A program made the translations under genes and the position numbers. Positions 6,850 to 14,300 of a DNA stretch of 22,870 nucleotides are shown one piece after another. Each line of letters begins with the position of its first letter. Position 1 is the stretch's first letter. The DNA is taken from IMG/VR virus record IMGVR_UViG_3300036828_000615, positions 64,001-86,870 of that record; one strand, given 5' to 3'. This DNA is from a virus. The notes beneath the pieces were generated by a model. The model saw only the letters and a list, made by a program, of their open reading frames with translations, was not told the origin of the DNA and did not search any database.

Positions 6850-8428
6850 CGGCTTCCTTTCGCCAGGTGTCGAGGGTTTCTTCGTCGGGCCACTCCCAGA
6901 TCGTGGGTGGCCCCGGGGTCGGCGGCGGGTTGTTGAGCAGCCACACCGCCCCTGCGACCGCGACCAGCGGTGCGGCGTCGACCGGCGAGTTGCGCCGGGA
7001 GAAGAACCAGGCGTCCCCCGACGTGCGCGCGATCGTCGAGGCCGCGGCCCGGTCCAGGATCGCCGACGGGCGGTGGCGGATGGTTCCGTTGACGATGCCG
7101 TCGTAGAACTCCCCGGCGCCGCTGGCGAGCTGGGCCACCGGCGCGCCCCATTCCACCACGTCGAGCCCGGCCGCGCGCAGGTCCTCGATCATCGACGAGG
7201 CCGGTGCCCCGGTCTTCTGCACGCACAGTCCGGCGAAGTTCGCCTTGCGTTCGGCCAGCCACGCAGGCACCCACTCGGTGCCGGTGACCGGGGTTTTGAG
7301 CACCTCGGCGTGGATCTTGCCGTCGGCCCGCAGTGCGGCCATGGCGATGTAGGCGCGGGTGCGGTGGTAGTTGACGTCGACGCAGATGTAGGCCGGGTTG
7401 GCCTTGTCACGCTCCGAGTCCTTGTCCTTGGTGTCGGCCCACGCCTGGGCCGGGATGATGCCCGGGTCCAAAGAGTCCACCCACTGACATAGGTATTCGG
7501 TCTGGAAGCCCGGCATGTCCCCGGCCTCCATCGCCTCGAACTTGCCCATCAGGTCGTCCATACAGAACTCGTTGAGCAGCCCCAGCGCAGGCTGCGCCAG
7601 GTGCCAGTACTCGGGCTTACGCGGGTCCACGTCGTCGGGTACCGACCACTCGAAAAACCCGGTGCGGGTGCGCTCGGTGTTCCGCGTGACGATCGCGCGC
7701 ATGGCGGTCTCACGCAGGCTGCGCAGCACGATCGAGCGATTGTCCCCGGCGTTGGAGGTGACCAGCAGCTGGCTGCACGGGCGCACCGTGGTGGTCGGCT
7801 CAATGGCGCGGTAGGCGTCCCAGGTGGAGTGCGTGCGCAACTCGTCGAGCCACGCGAAGTCCACCGGCAGGCTGCGCCCGCCCGAGGAGTTGGCGGTCAC
7901 CGCGCGCCACAGCCGCCGGTAGGTGAGGATCGCGCGGTGCTTGCCGTTGGTGACGGCGTGGTTGAGCAGCTCGGGGGCCAGCAGCGGATGATCGCGCATC
8001 TCGTCCACGCAGTCCTTCAGTGTGGACTCCGCGTATTCCAGGTTCTGCGCGGCGACCACCGCCAGCTTCGCCGCCGGCCAATGCTTGCTGCCGCGCCCGC
8101 GCTCGTCCATGAACAGCCGCCAGAGCCCCAGGCCGCGGCCCCACTTGGTCTTGCCCTGCTGGCGCCCGACCATCACGATCAGGATGCGGAAGCGGAACCC
8201 GGTGTTGTCGGTCTGCTTCTCCAGCGCGCGGTAGTAGAGCCATTTCTGCCAGGGCAGCAGATGCCAGCCCAGGATCATTTCCAGGAAGTAGCAGCACAGC
8301 GGGCCCCAGGTGGCCTCGGGCCTGATGCCGTACTCAGCCTCGGGATCGACGTGTTCGGGCAGCGGAGGAGTGAACATCCGCGGCGTGGTGGACCCGATCC
8401 GTGGATCGACGTCGAGTGCAGTGCTCAT
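6833..8428 (-). CDS. terL: Terminase large subunit (TerL)
   Basis: 531 residues. The ATPase half shows WHLLPWQKW near 55-63 (adenine-binding Q motif), Walker A VGRQQGKT at 87-94, and Walker B with catalytic acid in VDFAWLDEL at 189-197 (D195, E196), followed by the LLVTSNAG coupling motif near 221-228. The nuclease half has ICVDVN with D351 and a late Asp (D484) in SPVDAAPLVA, as in RNase H-fold terminase nucleases. It pumps and cuts concatemeric DNA into the prohead through the portal. The start ATG overlaps the stop of the preceding small gene (ATGA), and its end overlaps the membrane-protein gene. Confidence 0.95.
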   Translation of the reverse strand: MSTALDVDPRIGSTTPRMFTPPLPEHVDPEAEYGIRPEATWGPLCCYFLEMILGWHLLPWQKWLYYRALEKQTDNTGFRFRILIVMVGRQQGKTKWGRGLGLWRLFMDERGRGSKHWPAAKLAVVAAQNLEYAESTLKDCVDEMRDHPLLAPELLNHAVTNGKHRAILTYRRLWRAVTANSSGGRSLPVDFAWLDELRTHSTWDAYRAIEPTTTVRPCSQLLVTSNAGDNRSIVLRSLRETAMRAIVTRNTERTRTGFFEWSVPDDVDPRKPEYWHLAQPALGLLNEFCMDDLMGKFEAMEAGDMPGFQTEYLCQWVDSLDPGIIPAQAWADTKDKDSERDKANPAYICVDVNYHRTRAYIAMAALRADGKIHAEVLKTPVTGTEWVPAWLAERKANFAGLCVQKTGAPASSMIEDLRAAGLDVVEWGAPVAQLASGAGEFYDGIVNGTIRHRPSAILDRAAASTIARTSGDAWFFSRRNSPVDAAPLVAVAGAVWLLNNPPPTPGPPTIWEWPDEETLDTWRKEADERFS

Positions 8429-8637
8429 GGCGGCGGCCCCGGCGTGACCGGATCAACAGCACCCCAGGTCAGGGCGGAGCCGTTGCACCCGGTGTCCATA
8501 TGTGGACACCGCTGCAGCGTTACGGAATCGGCGCGGCAGTCGAGGGCCTCGCCGATCGCGTCGGCGAACAGCCTGCGAAGCGGTGCAGTGAGCAGGAGCC
8601 AGGCCGCTTCGAAGGCGTCGCCGAGCAGTTTCCGCAC
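8425..8637 (-). CDS. Small hypothetical protein upstream of TerL (70 aa)
   Basis: A GTG start at 8637 gives MRKLLGDAFEAAWLLLTAPL, continuing through LRRLFADAIGEALDCRADSV to a Cys-containing RCPHMDTGCNG and a Pro-rich end. Its TGA overlaps the TerL ATG (ATGA), which argues for real translation, and codon third positions are GC-rich as in neighbours. There is an in-frame TAG shortly upstream, so the start cannot move far. No strong ribosome site is visible. No family is recognised. It could be the first gene of the left-going head operon. Confidence 0.5.
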   Translation of the reverse strand: MRKLLGDAFEAAWLLLTAPLRRLFADAIGEALDCRADSVTLQRCPHMDTGCNGSALTWGAVDPVTPGPPP

Positions 8638-8775
8638 GTCATCATTGTCGAAGCGATTTGCCTATACCTTGTGTCAAGCACATTTCCCGGCGTGTCGCAT
8701 TCGCTCTCGGTGATCGTTGGGCGTGTCGGCACTGCGACCTCGGCGTGTCGCCGGAATCACCCCGACAATTGACAG
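8638..8775. promoter_or_regulatory. Divergent gap with promoter-like elements
   Basis: About 140 bases separate the minus-strand TerL-side gene from the plus-strand small gene. On the minus strand TTGACA (8677 to 8672) is followed by AAGGTATAGG, an imperfect promoter whose spacing to a -10 is poor. On the plus strand GATTTGCCTATACC (8655-8668) resembles the sequence at 14992-15005. The motif GGCGTGTCG occurs three times (near 8690, 8721 and 8743). No convincing gene lies inside. Confidence 0.4.
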
Positions 8776-8916
8776 GTGCGCAGCCTGGCAATCTCGCTGT
8801 TTGTGCTCGCCGCGCTGATCGCCTGGCTGATCATCAGCCAACCCGACTCCGCAAGCACCACGATCCGCCCACCGCTGACACCGGTCACGAGCCCCTGGTA
8901 CGGCGACCGCGATTGA
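8776..8916 (+). CDS. Tiny single-pass membrane protein (46 aa) on the opposite strand
   Basis: GTG at 8776 opens MRSLAISLFVLAALIAWLII, a clean hydrophobic helix of about 18 residues after a short basic start. A Ser/Thr/Pro-rich tail ending TSPWYGDRD follows. It could be an uncleaved membrane anchor or a signal peptide; no lipobox is seen. The TGA abuts the TerS stop tail to tail in TGATCA. The ribosome site is weak (AGG close to the start). It is the only plus-strand gene in the first 15 kb and sits between TerL and TerS. Function unknown. Confidence 0.5.
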   Translation: MRSLAISLFVLAALIAWLIISQPDSASTTIRPPLTPVTSPWYGDRD

Positions 8917-9378
8917 TCATCCCAGCTTTTCGCGCTGCTGGCGGTAGCGGGCCAGCTCGTCGAGCTGGGGTCCGTCCACCTCGATGTCGTTGTCGTTCAT
9001 CGGCGGGATCGGCGCACGCACGACGTCGGCCAGGCCGTACACGTCGATCTGCTCACGCAGCAGCCGGCGCGCCACCTCGATGGCCTTTAGGTCGCCGGTC
9101 TCGACATGCTCTAACGCCTTGCGCACCAGCGACTCCATCCGCGCCAGCAGGATGATCATGGCGTTCTCGTTGCGCAGGATGTGATCCTTGGTGGCGCGCT
9201 CCAGCTCGGTGCGGATGATGCGCCCGACGTGGTAGTGGCTCAGCTTGACCTGCGCGTTGGCGGCGATGTCGCGCTGGCTGTGCCCGGCCAGGAACAGATC
9301 CAGGATCAGGTTGTCGCGCTTCTCCCGCTGCGCCGGGGTCAACCGCGGCGGGGGTTTGGGTTTGCGTTTGGCGGCCAT
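8917..9378 (-). CDS. Terminase small subunit (TerS)-like DNA-binding protein
   Basis: 153 residues from ATG at 9378, behind AGGAGA; the open frame extends further upstream, but that part is the out-of-frame shadow of the neighbouring gene. A basic Pro-rich start (MAAKRKPKPPPRLTPAQREK) leads to a helix-turn-helix near 24-56 (LILDLFLAGHSQRDIAANAQ, HVGRIIRTEL). A long helical region follows (MESLVRKALEHVETGDLKAI, VARRLLREQIDVYGL) and a C-terminal tail. N-terminal HTH plus helical oligomerisation region is the usual TerS architecture; TerS recognises packaging sites and loads TerL. It is separated from TerL by two small genes, one on the other strand. Confidence 0.72.
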   Translation of the reverse strand: MAAKRKPKPPPRLTPAQREKRDNLILDLFLAGHSQRDIAANAQVKLSHYHVGRIIRTELERATKDHILRNENAMIILLARMESLVRKALEHVETGDLKAIEVARRLLREQIDVYGLADVVRAPIPPMNDNDIEVDGPQLDELARYRQQREKLG

Positions 9379-9386
9379 GGCTTCTC

Positions 9387-11171
9387 CTAGTGCCCGACCG
9401 GGAAGCCGTAGTCGACCAGCGGTCGCTCTCCGGCTTCCCGCAGCGCCAGGATATGGCGCATAAGCCATTGTCGCCCGTTGGCGTTTCGATAGGGCTTCAT
9501 CAGTGCTTCGTTGCGGGCGATGTCGCGATCCCAGCCCGGCGAGTCGGCCTTGGCGTCGTGGTATTCGCCGGCGTTGGTGTTGTGCTCGAACGCGTAGACA
9601 TTGCCCTCGATGCGCTTGAGCCTCGACAGCGTCTGCACGATCGCGGTGAACGCGGTGTCCTCCCAGCCCCAGCCGCAGTTGCCGGTGAAGTACACCTTGC
9701 CGTTGCGCCGGGCCAGCCATGTCCCGTTCTCAGTCGTCGGGCACCACACGATTCCCTCGACCTGGTGACGCGTGTGTGTCCCCTTGGACAGCATGAACCG
9801 GCGTTGACGTCGGATCGACACGACGGTCATGCCGTAGCCGTACTTCGTCATAACCGGCCTGGTCACCGACGAGGTGGCATAGCCAGCCAGGATGCACGCG
9901 AACTGGAATGACTCAGCGGCAGCTTGGTTCTTCTGGGCCAGCTGCTGCTCATAGGACCGGGTCCGGGTGTGACCGTCAGCCCAGAGGGAGGTCTGGATGA
10001 AAGATTCCAGCTGAGACTGGGTGAGCGATATCAGGAACTCGTGGGTGACCACCCGGTTCGGGGCACAGGACTGGACGAGAGCACCGGCTTCAGCGTTGAG
10101 GTTGAAAATGGCGGTCTGCCCCGCACGGGTTTCCCGCCAGGCTGGAGGTACTTCGGGCGAGCGGCCCGACCGTCGCTGTGCGCCTATCGGTGGCCCCAGT
10201 GATCGACGCAGTGCCGAGCGGATCCTTTCGCAGTGGTCCGGGTTGACGGTTACCGACTGGCTGATCGAAACGGTTCTCGCCCGGGAGCCGTCCCGGTTCC
10301 GGGAGATGCAGCCCTCGGTCCAGAACCAGCCCACTAACTCCACGAAAGCGTCGGTGTATTTCGGCTCCGTGGGCAGGTCCGAGCAGTGAGCAGCGGTCGG
10401 AACGTAGTCCTGCTGCTGGAAGGTTCCCGTCGTAGTCCACGTCCGACGGGTCCGTCGGAATGATCTCTTGCCAACCTGGCGGACGTTCCAGTTCCGCTCG
10501 ACCGGCCAGCGGTGATCCATCGTGCTCAACGAGGAGTGGGTCTTGCTTTCGATCCCGACCATCTCCCGGCTACCGGGGTAGACGTTCACCCGCTGAAGCG
10601 GTTTCCATTCGCTCATAGCCGTGTCGTGGTTCAGGGTTAAGACAGGCTCACCGATAGTGATATCGGTATATCGCTTCCAGCCCTGACTGGTCAGAATCTC
10701 GGTGGGCTCATCCACGCAGAACTCCGGCGGTTGCCCGCCCAGACGCCAGTACTCGGTCTGGGTGGCGACCAGACAGCCACCCACCCCGTTGACCCCGTCA
10801 CCGTCCCAGGAGGTGGTCATGTAGGGCGCCCGGTCCAGCTGGTCGAACGGCGTATAGAGGTAGTCGGTGCTCAGAATGCGGTAGTGGGTGAAGGGCCAGC
10901 AGACGCACTGCTGCGGGTCGGCGACCGCCGCGCGCACATTGTCGAGCACGGGAATCGTGTCGGCGTCGCAGATCACCACGACCTCGGTGCGGGCCTTGCG
11001 CACCGCGTTGTTGCGGGCCTGGGCGAGGCTGAAGATCTCGGTGTCTGAGTCGGCGGTGACCACCGGCCAGCCGACCTGCTCCCAGAACGCCATCACCCGC
11101 TCGAAGATCGGGATCCGCGACGGGGACGGGCGCCACGGAATGCACACGGTGGCTTCAGGTTTCGTGGACAC
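9387..11171 (-). CDS. Glycosyltransferase (GT-A, DxD) interrupted by an intein
   Basis: 594 residues from GTG 11171, which has GAGG six bases upstream; an ATG at 11177 is possible. The host protein is 247 residues after removing the intein. Residues 1-151 give a GT-A fold: VCIPWRPS, then VVVICDADTIP with the metal-binding DAD at 69-71, then VNGVGGCLVATQTEYWRLGG. After the intein comes CGWGWEDTAF, the GW-x-ED acceptor motif of polypeptide-GalNAc-transferase/Glyco_transf_7C-like enzymes. The N-extein ends PPEF and the C-extein starts C, so splicing restores PPEFCGWGWED. The start overlaps the upstream GT gene by 17 bases. Likely substrate is a nucleotide sugar, with a virion protein or a glycan as acceptor; acceptor unknown. 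Confidence 0.88.
   Translation of the reverse strand: MSTKPEATVCIPWRPSPSRIPIFERVMAFWEQVGWPVVTADSDTEIFSLAQARNNAVRKARTEVVVICDADTIPVLDNVRAAVADPQQCVCWPFTHYRILSTDYLYTPFDQLDRAPYMTTSWDGDGVNGVGGCLVATQTEYWRLGGQPPEFCVDEPTEILTSQGWKRYTDITIGEPVLTLNHDTAMSEWKPLQRVNVYPGSREMVGIESKTHSSLSTMDHRWPVERNWNVRQVGKRSFRRTRRTWTTTGTFQQQDYVPTAAHCSDLPTEPKYTDAFVELVGWFWTEGCISRNRDGSRARTVSISQSVTVNPDHCERIRSALRRSLGPPIGAQRRSGRSPEVPPAWRETRAGQTAIFNLNAEAGALVQSCAPNRVVTHEFLISLTQSQLESFIQTSLWADGHTRTRSYEQQLAQKNQAAAESFQFACILAGYATSSVTRPVMTKYGYGMTVVSIRRQRRFMLSKGTHTRHQVEGIVWCPTTENGTWLARRNGKVYFTGNCGWGWEDTAFTAIVQTLSRLKRIEGNVYAFEHNTNAGEYHDAKADSPGWDRDIARNEALMKPYRNANGRQWLMRHILALREAGERPLVDYGFPVGH
9678..10718 (-). mobile_element. Intein with LAGLIDADG homing endonuclease (347 aa)
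   Basis: Starts at Cys1 (TGC, 10718-10716) in CVDEPTEILT, the block A form. Block B is HSSLSTMDHRW with the TxxH histidine. Two dodecapeptide motifs of a DOD endonuclease are present, FVELVGWFWTEGC (about 125-137, Glu) and SFIQTSLWADGHT (about 239-251, Asp), separated by about 100 residues. Block F is VWCPTTENGTWLARRNGKVY and block G ends FTGN followed by extein Cys+1 at 9677-9675. The last Asn is preceded by Gly instead of the usual His, a tolerated variant in some inteins. All splicing and cutting residues otherwise look intact, so the element is probably active and mobile. Confidence 0.93.
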
Positions 11172-11835
11172 CGTCATCCTCGTCGTGCACGTACTTCCAC
11201 ATCCCGGGCCCGGCCGGACGCCGCCACACCGAGTGGATCGTCGGCACGTCCACCAGTGTGTAGCCGGCGGCCACCAGCGCGAAGGACTCGTAGACGTCGG
11301 CGCCCCAGTGCGCGTAGGGGCCGTGGATGTCGGGCGGATAGGGGACCGCGCGCAGCGCCTCGATCCGCGCCGCGAACACCCCGCCCTGGATGTGCAACTC
11401 GGGCAGCGCGGAGTCAAAGCCCATCGCGGCCGGCGGACCCGCGTCGGCCAGCGTGCCGGTCATCCCCGCCCTCGGGTTGTTGATCAGCGGCGTCAGCAGA
11501 TCCCAGGGCCAGCTCGGGTCGTAGCTGTGGCCGTGGTTGGTGCAGACGTAGAGCAGGTAGGGATGGCGCGCGAGCTCGGCGGCCACGTTCAGCGCCGGCC
11601 CGCTTTTCAGGTTCGCCCCGCGCTGCCAGCGGTAATGCGGTTCGCACACGCCGTTGTCGTACACCGCCGTGGCCAGCTTGTTGGCGCGCCGCGTGCTGTT
11701 GTCGATGACGATCAGCTCGGCGTCGAGCTTGTGGCGCAGGTGTCCCAGCGCGGGCACCAGGTCGCGCTGCAGCCGGACCAGGGCCCGGTCCTCGTTGTTG
11801 TGCACGATCATCACCGCGCTGACCCCGAACCTCAT
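11155..11835 (-). CDS. Glycosyltransferase family 2-like protein
   Basis: 226 residues from ATG 11835, which overlaps the stop of the methyltransferase gene (ATGA). The start MRFGVSAVMIVHNNEDRALV and the ELIVIDNSTRR strand-turn near 40-50 are typical of the nucleotide-binding half of GT-A enzymes. The middle YLLYVCTNHGHSYDPSWPW stands where a DxD would be expected, but no DxD is present there. The later HIQGGVFAARIEALRAV and HWGADVYESFALVAAGY segments resemble the acceptor half. It may be metal-independent, or act with its neighbours on the same glycan. It overlaps the intein-bearing GT downstream, suggesting one operon. Confidence 0.75.
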   Translation of the reverse strand: MRFGVSAVMIVHNNEDRALVRLQRDLVPALGHLRHKLDAELIVIDNSTRRANKLATAVYDNGVCEPHYRWQRGANLKSGPALNVAAELARHPYLLYVCTNHGHSYDPSWPWDLLTPLINNPRAGMTGTLADAGPPAAMGFDSALPELHIQGGVFAARIEALRAVPYPPDIHGPYAHWGADVYESFALVAAGYTLVDVPTIHSVWRRPAGPGMWKYVHDEDDGVHET

Positions 11836-12482
11836 CGCGCCGCCTTGCGCAGGATCACCAGCGAGGGCCAGAAGTGGGCGAACTCGACCGCATAGCCGCG
11901 CCAGAACCGCTCGGGATACAGCGGTTCGGTGGGGCGCCAGTGCAGCCGGTAGCTCACCTCGTCGACCATGCCTTTGAACCACTGCACCGACGTCGGCCCC
12001 TGCGCCCGGGCGCCCTGCGGGTCTTCGAGCTCGGTGTAGGCCAGCCAGGTGTCCTCGCAGACGTAGAACCCACCGGGGCGGACGAGCGGCCACACCGCGG
12101 CGAAGGTGGCGATGGTCAGCTCGGAGCAGTGACTGGCGTCGTCGATGACGATGTCGAACAGGCCGTAGTCCTCGGCGATGCGTCCGGCCAGACCGGCGTC
12201 GGCCTGATCGCCGGTGAGAACCCGCACCCGGCCGGGTAGGTCCAAGGTCTTGGGCTGGTTGTCGATACCGATGACGGTGGCCTTGTCGAAGTAGTCGCTC
12301 CACATGCGCAGCGACTCGCCACCGGCGCGGGGATCGCCGTAGCCGCCGACGCCGTACTCGACCACGGTGATCGGCTCGAACCGCAGGTGCGAAAAATACC
12401 GCTCGTAGATCAGGGTGTAGGCGTGGTGCTCGGTGGACTTGTCGGTGTGATGCCGGATGGCCAGCTCATTAAGGGTTTCCAT
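11832..12482 (-). CDS. SAM-dependent O-methyltransferase, MycE/TylF-like
   Basis: 216 residues, ATG 12482 behind AAAGGGG. The start carries TDKSTEHHAYTLIYERYF, a hallmark of the MycE-like sugar O-methyltransferases. SAM motif I is VVEYGVGGYGDP (40-51), followed by ESLRMWSDYF and IGIDNQPK (71-78). DIVIDDASH at 110-118 holds the acidic and His residues that bind metal in this family. The family methylates hydroxyls of deoxysugars in macrolide and glycan pathways. Lying between glycosyltransferase genes, it probably methylates a phage-made glycan. The 3' end overlaps the next GT gene by ATGA. Confidence 0.85.
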   Translation of the reverse strand: METLNELAIRHHTDKSTEHHAYTLIYERYFSHLRFEPITVVEYGVGGYGDPRAGGESLRMWSDYFDKATVIGIDNQPKTLDLPGRVRVLTGDQADAGLAGRIAEDYGLFDIVIDDASHCSELTIATFAAVWPLVRPGGFYVCEDTWLAYTELEDPQGARAQGPTSVQWFKGMVDEVSYRLHWRPTEPLYPERFWRGYAVEFAHFWPSLVILRKAAR

Positions 12483-12642
12483 GTGCCCCTTTCACCCGTG
12501 CTGCGCCGCAGAGCACACAGCCGCCGTGCTCGAGATATTCATGCGGACACGGCGGCGGCCCGTGGCGCACCGCGCAACCCCACGGGCACCGCCCATCGGG
12601 CGTGATGTCGGTGCGGCCACAGAAATGGCACGGTGCAGGCAT
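12469..12642 (-). CDS. Small cysteine-rich zinc-binding protein
   Basis: From ATG 12642 the product is 57 residues; a TTG at 12663 would add seven. It has CHFCGRTD near the start, CPWGCAVRH in the middle, CPHEYLEHGGCVLCG near the end: eight cysteines with spaced histidines, enough for two zinc sites. The 3' end overlaps the methyltransferase start by 14 bases. No catalytic domain can be seen. The ribosome site is weak. It may be a protein- or nucleic-acid-binding zinc ribbon; function is unknown. Confidence 0.6.
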   Translation of the reverse strand: MPAPCHFCGRTDITPDGRCPWGCAVRHGPPPCPHEYLEHGGCVLCGAARVKGAHGNP

Positions 12643-12689
12643 CGGCCTATTGTCGGCCCACAACCCCGGCGTGGTTGCCCCGACACGCG

Positions 12690-13406
12690 CTAGCCATCTG
12701 GCTTACTCCATCCGTTGCAGTACCCCAGCGGCGTCGCCGCTGTCGCCCAGTTCTGTCGCGTTCCGCAGCTCCAGGCCCGCCGCTCACTGCGTGCCTCGTC
12801 GGGCCCGTACCCGATCGGTGTGTCATCGGCGTGATCGACCAGGCTGGGGACGGTGTAGCAGATGGGCATCTCCCAGTTCTGCGCCCACCGCGACACCGCC
12901 AGCGGATACTCCACTCGCGCATACCGCTGCTCAGCCGCGCCGAGTGTCTCGACCAGCTCGGGCAGCATCGCCTCGATCAGCGAGGTGCGGATCGCGTACC
13001 CCACCGACCCGATCAGACAGTCCGCGGTGATCCAGGCCAGATTGCGGCGCTGCGCCGTCATCAGGGCTGCGCGCATCTGGCGCTGCACCTGGCCCGAAGG
13101 ATTGCCGGTACCCAGGTAGAGCCCGATGACAGGGGCCGGCGTGTGCCGCACCGCCTGGGCGATCTCGACACGGAAGGCCGACACCGGCTCGGCGTCGTCC
13201 TCGAGTACCACGCTCCAGCCGGTGTCGTACCCGGCCAGCTCGCCCAGCACCTTCAGATGGTTGCCCGCACAGCCCAGCGTGCCGTCGTCGACGTTGCAGT
13301 AGTCGGCCTTGACGGCATCGAACAGCGCGTGGGCCCGCTCGACCCGCGCGCTGTGGGCGACGATGCCGATCGCGATGTGGTCGACGATGCCGATCGCGAT
13401 GCTCAC
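12690..13406 (-). CDS. Glycosyltransferase family 25-like
   Basis: 238 residues from GTG 13406, overlapping the preceding stop (GTGA). Features of LPS-type GT25 enzymes: LGCAGNHLKVLGELA near 44-57, then WSVVLEDDAEP with the EDD metal/nucleotide-sugar motif at 69-71, and GSVGYAIRTSLIEAMLPEL later. GT25 enzymes transfer galactose or glucose from UDP-sugars to lipooligosaccharide or to hydroxylysine; the phage substrate is unknown. The N-terminal strand is odd: IAIGIVDH and IAIGIVAH are tandem copies from a 24-bp duplication, either of which could serve as beta-1. The tail after PSLVDHADD is probably disordered. Confidence 0.72.
   Translation of the reverse strand: MSIAIGIVDHIAIGIVAHSARVERAHALFDAVKADYCNVDDGTLGCAGNHLKVLGELAGYDTGWSVVLEDDAEPVSAFRVEIAQAVRHTPAPVIGLYLGTGNPSGQVQRQMRAALMTAQRRNLAWITADCLIGSVGYAIRTSLIEAMLPELVETLGAAEQRYARVEYPLAVSRWAQNWEMPICYTVPSLVDHADDTPIGYGPDEARSERRAWSCGTRQNWATAATPLGYCNGWSKPDG
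13359..13406. repeat. 24-bp tandem duplication at the GT25-like gene start
   Basis: GACGATGCCGATCGCGATG occurs at 13359-13377 and again at 13383-13401, a 19-base exact match with a 24-base period. It encodes IAIGIV twice and keeps the frame, so it is a recent in-frame slippage or duplication. Confidence 0.8.
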
Positions 13407-13588
13407 CCGTCTACCTGTGTCGTCTGCAACGCGTAGAGGCGATGGGCGTTGCTGACGGCGTCACGGACAGCTTCCAGGTAACGGTCTGCACGGCCCTGAA
13501 AATCGTGTGCGTCGGCGGAGTTGTCGAGAACTTGGCGCAGCGACGAGAAGGCCAGCATGATCATTTCGTCAAGCGGGTTGTTGGTCAT
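13403..13588 (-). CDS. Small helical hypothetical protein (61 aa)
   Basis: ATG at 13588 lies inside the overlap with the preceding gene (ATGA) and the TGA overlaps the GT25-like GTG start (GTGA), so it is locked into the operon. The sequence MTNNPLDEMIMLAFSSLRQV continues as one amphipathic helical protein (DRYLEAVRDAVSNAHRLYAL). No motif or family is recognised; a structural or regulatory peptide is possible. Confidence 0.6.
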   Translation of the reverse strand: MTNNPLDEMIMLAFSSLRQVLDNSADAHDFQGRADRYLEAVRDAVSNAHRLYALQTTQVDG

Positions 13589-13920
13589 CGCTTCTCTTTC
13601 TTCAGCCGCGCCGTCACCCGGTCGATGGCGGCGTGGAAGCGTTCCTGGAAGTCAGGGTCGGAGATCTCCCCCTCCACAATCTCGTCGGCCACCTTGGCCA
13701 GCTTCAATGGCACCTTGCGACCGGACGGGATGACCGCGATGATCGGCTTGTCCAGCATGATCATGAAGCCCAGCTCGACGGCGAACTTCACGTCCAGCTT
13801 CCCGTCTCCGGGGACCAGGGACACGGTGACCGCGCTGTCTTTGATCATCGGGATCAGTTCGGCGCGGATGCGGCGCTGGTAGTCCTGCCATTCCGGGCCG
13901 TCGAACGGGTCCCCGCTCAT
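13585..13920 (-). CDS. Rossmann-like phage protein, possibly nucleoside 2-deoxyribosyltransferase-like
   Basis: 111 residues from ATG 13920, chosen over GTG 13929 because it overlaps the upstream stop (ATGA). The core IKDSAVTVSLVPG, DVKFAVELGFMIMLDKPIIA, VIPSGRKVPLKLAKVAD has the beta-alpha-beta pattern, with a conserved-looking FAVELG-x-M helix, seen in 2-deoxyribosyltransferase-like and related nucleotide-binding folds. In those enzymes an acidic residue on such a helix is catalytic; E in AVELG could play that part. It is small for a complete enzyme. In a glycan cassette it might act on nucleotides or sugars, but this is speculative. Confidence 0.5.
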   Translation of the reverse strand: MSGDPFDGPEWQDYQRRIRAELIPMIKDSAVTVSLVPGDGKLDVKFAVELGFMIMLDKPIIAVIPSGRKVPLKLAKVADEIVEGEISDPDFQERFHAAIDRVTARLKKEKR

Positions 13921-14300
13921 CCCACGCACCCCCGCATGTGCAGGATCTCCCAGAGCACCCAGACCGCCAGCACGAATGCGACCAGCGCGACGATAAGTGC
14001 CGCGCCCATCGCCATCAGCAGCCCGTGCCGGGGAGCCGGTGGCGGGGGTTGGTCGTCCTCAACCCATGGCTTTTTGTCCGCCACCGGCTCCGGCTCAATG
14101 CGCGGCAGCTCGTCGGTCCGGTGCATGCCGCGGAACATCGGGGCGAAGTGATGGTGCCGCGTGCGGTCCCAGGTGAGCGGGCCGCCCTTGTGTACGGGGC
14201 CACCGTGCCCCTCGGGCAGCTCGCATTCGTAGGTCGGGCCGCCCAGCAGCCCGCCCCGGTCCCGGCACAGCGGCACTTCCACCGCGAGGATCTCTGTCAT
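13917..14300 (-). CDS. Single-TM protein with Cys/His-rich N-terminus
   Basis: 127 residues from ATG 14300 (MTEILAVEVPLCRDRGGLLG), which has GAGG five bases upstream; an upstream start at 14333 would add 11. The first 50 residues carry CRDRGG, ECELPEGHGG and VHKGG, a plausible metal site like those of small phage proteins that begin C...C...H...H. A Pro-rich linker leads to one hydrophobic helix (LLMAMGAALIVALVAFVLAV) near the C-terminus. A tail anchor in the host membrane is likely. Function is unknown. Confidence 0.65.
   Translation of the reverse strand: MTEILAVEVPLCRDRGGLLGGPTYECELPEGHGGPVHKGGPLTWDRTRHHHFAPMFRGMHRTDELPRIEPEPVADKKPWVEDDQPPPPAPRHGLLMAMGAALIVALVAFVLAVWVLWEILHMRGCVG

Noticed and set aside
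7601-8713. Plus-strand open frame of 370 codons opposite TerL
   Set aside because: Antisense shadow of TerL with no recognisable motif or ribosome site.
8658-9155. Plus-strand open frame beginning with a C-R-H-C knuckle
   Set aside because: Only a TTG start without ribosome site, and most of it runs over the TerS gene on the other strand and over the microgene in another frame; only the short C-R-H-C similarity is kept as a finding.
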